DNA of 34,950 bases from Pseudomonadota bacterium. Its GTDB lineage: Bacteria; Pseudomonadota; Gammaproteobacteria; Xanthomonadales; Xanthomonadaceae. The stretch is from positions 1-34,950 of the forward strand of contig JAFEEL010000059.1 in assembly GCA_018241125.1 (NCBI GenBank). Reading direction: 5' to 3'. Under the pieces are notes generated by a model. It was not told the DNA's origin. It ran no database searches and saw only the letters and a list, made by a program, of their open reading frames with translations. Below, in pieces: positions 31,148 through 34,950 of this stretch. Each line of letters starts with the position of its first letter. Within the stretch, counting starts at the first letter, position 1. The translations under genes and the position numbers were made by a program.

Positions 31148-31484
31148 GGGATCACCTGTGGGCGGGCGACGACGCGCTTGGCGGCGATCGCCGCAGCGGC
31201 GCATGACTTGCCCACATCATGCCCTGCCCGGGGGCGAATGCAAGCGCCCGGATCGGGTGTGCGGGTGGTGGGGCGACGCCCGGGCCAAAGCGTGGCGTGG
31301 GCGGTGCCATGCGCCGAGTCCGGGCAGGTACCGGACTTGGCGCTGGCTGACAAATCCCCCGCCTGCCCTCGCGAAGGCGGGGGATGGATTTGTTCAGCGA
31401 TTCCTGAATGGATCGTTCCATGCGCTGCGCTCGCGGCCGCCGCCGGTTCGCGCCATGATGGGCTTCCCCAACCGGAGCCCAGCA
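31148..31484. other. Divergent intergenic region, barstar / FMN reductase
   Basis: This 337-base gap contains no credible gene. It holds the palindrome GCGGCGATCGCCGC at 31181-31194 next to barstar, and a REP-like hairpin at 31354-31385. Neither promoter is obvious; the GC-rich sequence between 31210 and 31340 shows nothing I can assign. Confidence 0.6.
31354..31385. repeat. REP-like hairpin
   Basis: ATCCCCCGCCT (31354-31364) and AGGCGGGGGAT (31375-31385) form a perfect 11-bp stem with the loop GCCCTCGCGA. This is a typical intergenic palindrome; its core resembles the elements at 23071-23175 (ATCCCCGC..GCGGGGAT). Confidence 0.75.
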
Positions 31485-32039
31485 ATGACCCGCAACGTCG
31501 CAGTGATCGTCGGCAGCCTGCGCAAGGACTCGTGGAACCGCAAGATCGCCCATGCCCTGATGGAACGGGCGCCGGCTGGCTTGACGTGTGCCATCGTCGA
31601 GATTCGCGATCTGCCCTTGTTCGATCAGGATCGCGAGGCCGATCCCGGGCCGGCCGGAGTTGGGTTTCGCACCGCCATTCGCGGCTGCGACGCGGTGTTG
31701 TTCGTCACCCCCGAATACAACCGCGGCGTGCCGGGCGTGCTCAAGAACGCCATCGATCTGGCGTCGCGTCCGTGGGGGCAGAGCGTGTGGACGGGCAAGC
31801 CGGGGGCGGTGGTCAGCGCCTCCATCGGCGGCATCGCCGGCTTCGGCGCCAACCATCACCTGCGGCAAACCCTGATGTTTCTGGACATGCCCGTGCTGGC
31901 GCAGCCCGAAGCCTACATCGGCAACGTGGCCAGCCTGTTCGACGGCGACGGCAAGCTCGCCAACGAGGGCACCGCGAAGTTCCTTGAAAATTTCATGCAG
32001 TCGTTCGCCGCGTGGGTCGGGCGGTTCGCGAAGGGTTGA
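31485..32039 (+). CDS. NAD(P)H-dependent FMN reductase
   Basis: This 184-residue flavodoxin-fold protein starts VAVIVGSLRKDSWNRKIAHA, whose GSLRxxSxN loop binds the FMN phosphate. The motif TPEYNRGVPGVLKNAIDLAS is the signature of the NADPH-dependent FMN reductase/ChrR group. Members reduce quinones, azo dyes or chromate; the physiological role here is not determined. The start ATG 31485 has CGGAG upstream; two in-frame ATGs at 31455 and 31458 are less likely. The frame is open far upstream but that is antisense to barstar and GNAT. A long hairpin follows at 32079. Confidence 0.92.
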   Translation: MTRNVAVIVGSLRKDSWNRKIAHALMERAPAGLTCAIVEIRDLPLFDQDREADPGPAGVGFRTAIRGCDAVLFVTPEYNRGVPGVLKNAIDLASRPWGQSVWTGKPGAVVSASIGGIAGFGANHHLRQTLMFLDMPVLAQPEAYIGNVASLFDGDGKLANEGTAKFLENFMQSFAAWVGRFAKG

Positions 32040-32078
32040 GGCGGAATCCTGAGTTGCGCAAGCGCCGGAAGGATCGAG

Positions 32079-32116
32079 CGCAAGCGGCGTAGCGGCATGC
32101 CGCTGCGTCGCTTGCG
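32079..32116 (+). terminator. Strong hairpin after the FMN reductase gene
   Basis: Positions 32079-32095 and 32100-32116 pair over 17 base pairs with two G-U wobbles as RNA and a CATG tetraloop. The hairpin begins 40 bases after the FMN reductase stop. No T-run follows, so it may be a Rho-assisted or REP-type end. Confidence 0.55.
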
Positions 32117-32137
32117 GGGAGCGGCTTCAGTGGGAGC

Positions 32138-32244
32138 GGCTTGACCAGCCTTCGGCTGTTGAAAACCAGCCGCGACGACTGCACGCAATCCCCGATCGTG
32201 CAGGTCCTGCAACCGCCCAGCAACCGCCCAAAGCCGGTCAAGCC
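32138..32244. repeat. Second copy of the REP/BIME family
   Basis: CTTGACCAGCCTTCGGCTGT with following TGAAA at 32140-32164 matches 10837-10861 at 24 of 25 positions. Its partner arm at 32221-32244 (starting CAACCGCCCAAAGCCGGTCA) is an inverse copy matching at about 20 of 24 positions. The element fills the gap between FMN reductase and the HD-GYP gene. Confidence 0.8.
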
Positions 32245-32266
32245 GGGCTTGCTGTGGTGGAAGGCT

Positions 32267-33889
32267 TCAGCTCTGCGCTTGAGTGGCGATCATGTGCTCG
32301 GCCAGTTCCGCACTGACCCCGGGCATCTTGTGCCAGTCGATGGCGTGCAGGTCGGTCTTGTCCGGGTCGAGGAAGCGCCTGGCGTATTCGAGAAACACGC
32401 GTTCGCGGATGAACACATCGAACAGATCCGGATCGACGTGATGGTCGAGTTTCATCCGCCCGAGGATGGTCAGTGATTCCGACAAGGTCTTGGCCGGTTT
32501 GTAGGGCCGGTCGCGTGCGGTGAGTGCCTCGAAGATGTCGGCGATGCCCATCACCCGCGCCTGCACGCTCATCTGCTCGCGCTTCAGGCCCCTCGGGTAG
32601 CCCTTGCCGTCCATGCGTTCGTGGTGGCCGCCGGCGAACTCGGCCACGCGGGTCAGGTGGGTCGGCCACGGCAGCGCCTCGAGCATGTCGATGGTGACGT
32701 TGATGTGGCGGTTGATGACTTCGCGCTCGGCGTCGTTGAGGGTGCCGCGACGAATCGCCAGGTTCATGATTTCCTCGTCGCTGAGCAGGCGCTGCTCGAC
32801 GCCATCGGCGTCGCGCCAGGTTTGCTGGCCGAGATCGCGGATCGTCGTGATCGCCTCGTCGCGCATGAACTCGCCGCCGGTGTTGGCGGCGCGCACCGCC
32901 GCGCGCTGCGCGTGCAGGCTCGCCACCCGCGCATCGTGCTGCGCCTGCGAGATGACGCCCTGCAACAGGTCGATCTGCGCATCGCGCAACAGGATTTCGA
33001 AACGCGCATCGATCAGGTGCACGCGGTCGAAGATGGTCTCCAGCTTGGTCGCCTTGTCCACCACGTGCACCGGGGTGGTGATCTTGCCGCAGTCGTGCAG
33101 CAGGCCGGCGATCTTCAGCTCGTAGCGGTCGGCGTCGCCCATGCGGAAATCCGCCAGCGGCCCTTCGCCGCTGCGCGAGGCCGCGTCGGCCAGCATCATC
33201 GTCAACTCCGGCACGCGCTGGCAGTGGCCGGCGGTGTACGGCGATTTTTCGTCGATGGCGGTGTTGATCAGGTTGATCAGGGCGATGAACAGCGATTCGA
33301 GTTGCTCGATCAGCTTGCGGTTGTTGATGGCGATCGCCGCTTGCGATGCCAGCGATTCCACCAGCCGCTGGTCTTCGGCCGAAAACGCGCGCACCGAGCG
33401 ATCCGGGTTGAGCGCGTTGATCAACTGCAAAACCCCGATTACCGCGCCGCTGTGGTCTTTCATCGGCACGGTGAGGAACGACTGCGAGCGATAGCCGGTC
33501 TTGGCGTCGAACGCGCGGGTGCCGGAAAAATCGTAGCCCTGCGCGGTGTAGGCATCGGCGATGTTCACCGTCTGCCCGCTCAGCGCCGCGTGCACCACCA
33601 CCATGCTGGCGTTGGCGCTGCCGTCGGCAAGCCGCAGCGGGATCGGTGGGTAGTCGATCGGTTGGCCGGTCTTGCCGCCGAGGCGGCGCCCGAGGGTGTC
33701 GTTGCGCAACACCACGAAGCGCAGGTGGTCGTCTTCGAGGCGGTACAACGTGCCGCCGTCGGCGTGCGCGAACCCGCGCGCCGCTTCGAGGATGCGTTCG
33801 AGCAGGCTGGCCAGGTCGGGTTCGGAAGACAGCGCCACGCCGATGGCGTTTAACGTTTCAAGGCGCTGGAAGACGTCGGAGTCGGGCAT
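32267..33889 (-). CDS. GAF-HD-GYP c-di-GMP phosphodiesterase
   Basis: This 540-residue protein has an N-terminal GAF sensor (about 10-170: LETLNAIGVALSSEPDLASL to GVLQLINALNP) and an HD-GYP hydrolase domain (about 200-530). Catalytic residues are HDCGK near 264 and HHERMDGKGYP near 420-430, so the protein should degrade c-di-GMP. About 100 residues more than usual separate the two motifs. Downstream VMGIADIFEALTARDRPYKP fits the canonical domain. The start is ambiguous: MPDSDVFQ (33889) was chosen because codon bias weakens upstream, but an ATG at 33997 would add 36 residues. It lies 44-152 bases after DUF190 on the same strand. Confidence 0.9.
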   Translation of the reverse strand: MPDSDVFQRLETLNAIGVALSSEPDLASLLERILEAARGFAHADGGTLYRLEDDHLRFVVLRNDTLGRRLGGKTGQPIDYPPIPLRLADGSANASMVVVHAALSGQTVNIADAYTAQGYDFSGTRAFDAKTGYRSQSFLTVPMKDHSGAVIGVLQLINALNPDRSVRAFSAEDQRLVESLASQAAIAINNRKLIEQLESLFIALINLINTAIDEKSPYTAGHCQRVPELTMMLADAASRSGEGPLADFRMGDADRYELKIAGLLHDCGKITTPVHVVDKATKLETIFDRVHLIDARFEILLRDAQIDLLQGVISQAQHDARVASLHAQRAAVRAANTGGEFMRDEAITTIRDLGQQTWRDADGVEQRLLSDEEIMNLAIRRGTLNDAEREVINRHINVTIDMLEALPWPTHLTRVAEFAGGHHERMDGKGYPRGLKREQMSVQARVMGIADIFEALTARDRPYKPAKTLSESLTILGRMKLDHHVDPDLFDVFIRERVFLEYARRFLDPDKTDLHAIDWHKMPGVSAELAEHMIATQAQS

Positions 33890-34041
33890 GGCGGTCGCTG
33901 GATCCAAGCCGTGGGCGAGGGCGGCGCTAGAGCGCAGCATACGACGATCAAGCACGGCGATGTGTTGCCGATTTTGCAGTTTCGCCGGTTCGTCCATCCC
34001 AACGCGGGCGGCGGCCGGCGGCGGCCACCGCGAGCTTCCGC

Positions 34042-34368
34042 TCAGGCGTCCTGTCGGGTAACGCCCAGTTCGACCGGATAGCGGCAGAAGAATACGCTGA
34101 CCTTCTCGGCGCGCAGCCGTGCCAGCATGGCGTCGGCTTCGGCATCGGCAAGCAGGAACTCGACCACCACCGTGGATTGCCCGGCAAGTTCGAAGAAGTG
34201 CGGCTCGTACACCACGCCGTGGCGACCGTACCCGGCGATGGCGCGGAATGCCGATCCACCGTGCACCCCATTGCGGCGCGCCTCCTCCAGCAGCCAGTCG
34301 TAGAAAAGGGCGCCGTGCAGCTTGCGGTTTTCGTGGATGTAAAAACGCAGTGCGCTACAGGCGGTCAT
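34042..34368 (-). CDS. DUF190 protein, PII-like, partner of CrcB
   Basis: This 108-residue protein belongs to DUF190: ALRFYIHENRKLHGALFYDW, then EARRNGVHGGSAFRAIAGYG (the conserved glycine-rich loop), VVVEFLLADAEADAMLARL and a final strand ending FFCRYPVELGV. The fold is related to PII signalling proteins and may bind nucleotides or modulate its partner transporter. Its ATG overlaps the crcB stop (ATGA), which ties it to fluoride export in this operon. Length fits the family. Confidence 0.9.
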   Translation of the reverse strand: MTACSALRFYIHENRKLHGALFYDWLLEEARRNGVHGGSAFRAIAGYGRHGVVYEPHFFELAGQSTVVVEFLLADAEADAMLARLRAEKVSVFFCRYPVELGVTRQDA

Positions 34369-34772
34369 GCCGAGGCCCTCGATGCCAGCAGGCGAACGAT
34401 GAAGATGCCCGTCGCTGTCAATGCGAGCGAGCCCAGCAAGTGTGCGCCGATGTGCGCAGCCGACCAAGCCCACTGCCGGGCCAAGAGCAAGTTGACCGAT
34501 TCGGCCGAGAACGTGGAAAACGTGGTCAGGCCGCCGAGGAAGCCGGTGATCGCGGCCAGCCGCAACGCCGGCGGCACCGCCGCATTGATTGCGGTGTATT
34601 CGACGATCAAGCCGATCAGCAGCCCGCCGACGAGGTTGGCCGCCAGCGTGCCCAACGGGATGGTCGGGAAGATCGGGTTGAGCCACAGGCCCAGGTGCCA
34701 GCGCAGCAACGCGCCGAGCGCGGCGCCAATGGAAATGCCGATCCAGCCGGAAAGCAAACCTGTGAGTGCCAT
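34365..34772 (-). CDS. crcB: Fluoride exporter CrcB/Fluc
   Basis: CrcB (Fluc) is a dual-topology membrane channel that lets fluoride leave the cytoplasm. The 135-residue protein has four hydrophobic helices and the family motifs GALLRWHLG near 20, GTLAANLVGG near 42-51 and GFLGGLTTFSTFSAE near 77-91, where the two Phe and Thr line the fluoride path. GGAGG is seven bases before ATG 34770-34772. The frame is open upstream to 34910, but that region is the riboswitch leader. It is translationally coupled to DUF190 and controlled by the fluoride riboswitch. Confidence 0.95.
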   Translation of the reverse strand: MALTGLLSGWIGISIGAALGALLRWHLGLWLNPIFPTIPLGTLAANLVGGLLIGLIVEYTAINAAVPPALRLAAITGFLGGLTTFSTFSAESVNLLLARQWAWSAAHIGAHLLGSLALTATGIFIVRLLASRASA

Positions 34773-34851
34773 GCATCCTCCGTCATGTCCGAAACTCGGC
34801 ACGACGGAAGCCCTGGATCGTCGAGGGTTGCCCGCTGGCCGTGCGCAAACC

Positions 34852-34870
34852 GCACCGGATCGACCGGTGC
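34852..34870 (-). terminator. Hairpin downstream of the riboswitch
   Basis: On the minus strand GCACCGG and CCGGTGC (7 bp, 5-base loop) follow the riboswitch core directly and are followed by GGTTTGCG. It may be the terminator or anti-terminator arm of the expression platform; the short T-run makes this uncertain. Confidence 0.4.
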
Positions 34871-34872
34871 AA

Positions 34873-34930
34873 TCGTCAGGCATCATCAGCCGCGAGGCGG
34901 TTTGGAACAACCGGAGAATGCCATCTCCTG
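34873..34930 (-). ncRNA. Fluoride riboswitch (crcB motif)
   Basis: Read on the minus strand, the leader of crcB contains GGAGATGGCATTCTCC (34928-34913): a GGAG/CTCC stem whose loop GGCAT can pair with ATGCC further on. This is followed by AACCGCC, the GCC-TCGC-GGC stem, and CTGATGATGCCTGAC. These are the conserved parts of the crcB motif in the right order, including the loop pseudoknot; the usual end CCTAC reads CCTGAC here. Fluoride bound with magnesium should switch on crcB and DUF190. Confidence 0.88.
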
Positions 34931-34950
34931 CGCGACAGCCTAGGCCATCG

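Noticed and set aside
34773-34910. 46-residue N-terminal extension of CrcB
   Set aside because: It would be encoded by the riboswitch leader; GGAGG before 34772 and the family N-terminus fix the later start.
1-34950. tRNA, rRNA, insertion sequences, integrase or prophage genes
   Set aside because: I looked for clover-leaf ends, rRNA-like stretches, DDE transposase or integrase motifs and terminal inverted repeats with target duplications and saw none.

Overview
The window is a GC-rich chromosomal segment of a gammaproteobacterium. Gene content and order (queG / nnrDE-tsaE-amiC-mutL; greB-fimX-epmB/efp; mtaD-ubiG-mupP) fit the order Lysobacterales (Xanthomonadales: Xanthomonadaceae or Rhodanobacteraceae). 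This placement is inferred from remembered synteny and protein resemblance, and I would not go below order. I see no rRNA, tRNA, CRISPR array, insertion sequence or prophage. About 38 protein genes are supported.

Layout. Positions 1-1800 look accessory and less GC-rich: a possible partial gene end, an XRE regulator facing an inverted-repeat operator candidate, and two exported proteins of unknown function. Next is a RHH/ParE-type toxin-antitoxin pair (1845-2446) whose toxin end overlaps the end of convergent queG. An outer-membrane barrel protein (3728-4480) sits between queG and a conserved housekeeping run on the plus strand: nnrDE, tsaE, amiC, mutL, a DUF1684 protein and a TraB/GumN-like protein (4743-12896). 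A minus-strand run follows (16650-12936): dienelactone hydrolase, HIT protein, pxpB, pxpC and a solitary RnfB-like Fe-S protein. A 56-bp perfect tandem duplication lies at its first gene junction. Then come a cytochrome b561/Mo-oxidoreductase pair, greB, fimX, epmB and divergent efp.

From 23191 to 27719 mtaD, ubiG, mupP, a phytoene-synthase-like gene and folE2 lie head to tail; the first four are joined by 4-bp stop/start overlaps. The last part is a set of small units: an exported repeat protein, DDAH, msrB, a barstar-GNAT pair, an FMN reductase, a GAF/HD-GYP protein, and a crcB-DUF190 fluoride-resistance operon preceded by a recognisable fluoride riboswitch at the right edge.

Themes. Short extragenic palindromes (REP/BIME-like) occur at 10742-10991, 22987-23175, 31354-31385 and 32079-32244, and one related segment is translated inside the Mo-oxidoreductase gene. 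Several proteins carry recent-looking short repeats (queG tail, amiC linker, exported protein at 27839). At least three genes have a -10-like hexamer ending 7 nt before the ATG and no Shine-Dalgarno sequence, suggesting leaderless transcripts. The observations most worth a second look are the 56-bp duplication that keeps translational coupling through a new 19-codon ORF, the toxin-antitoxin promoter/operator, the fluoride riboswitch, and the orphan barstar.
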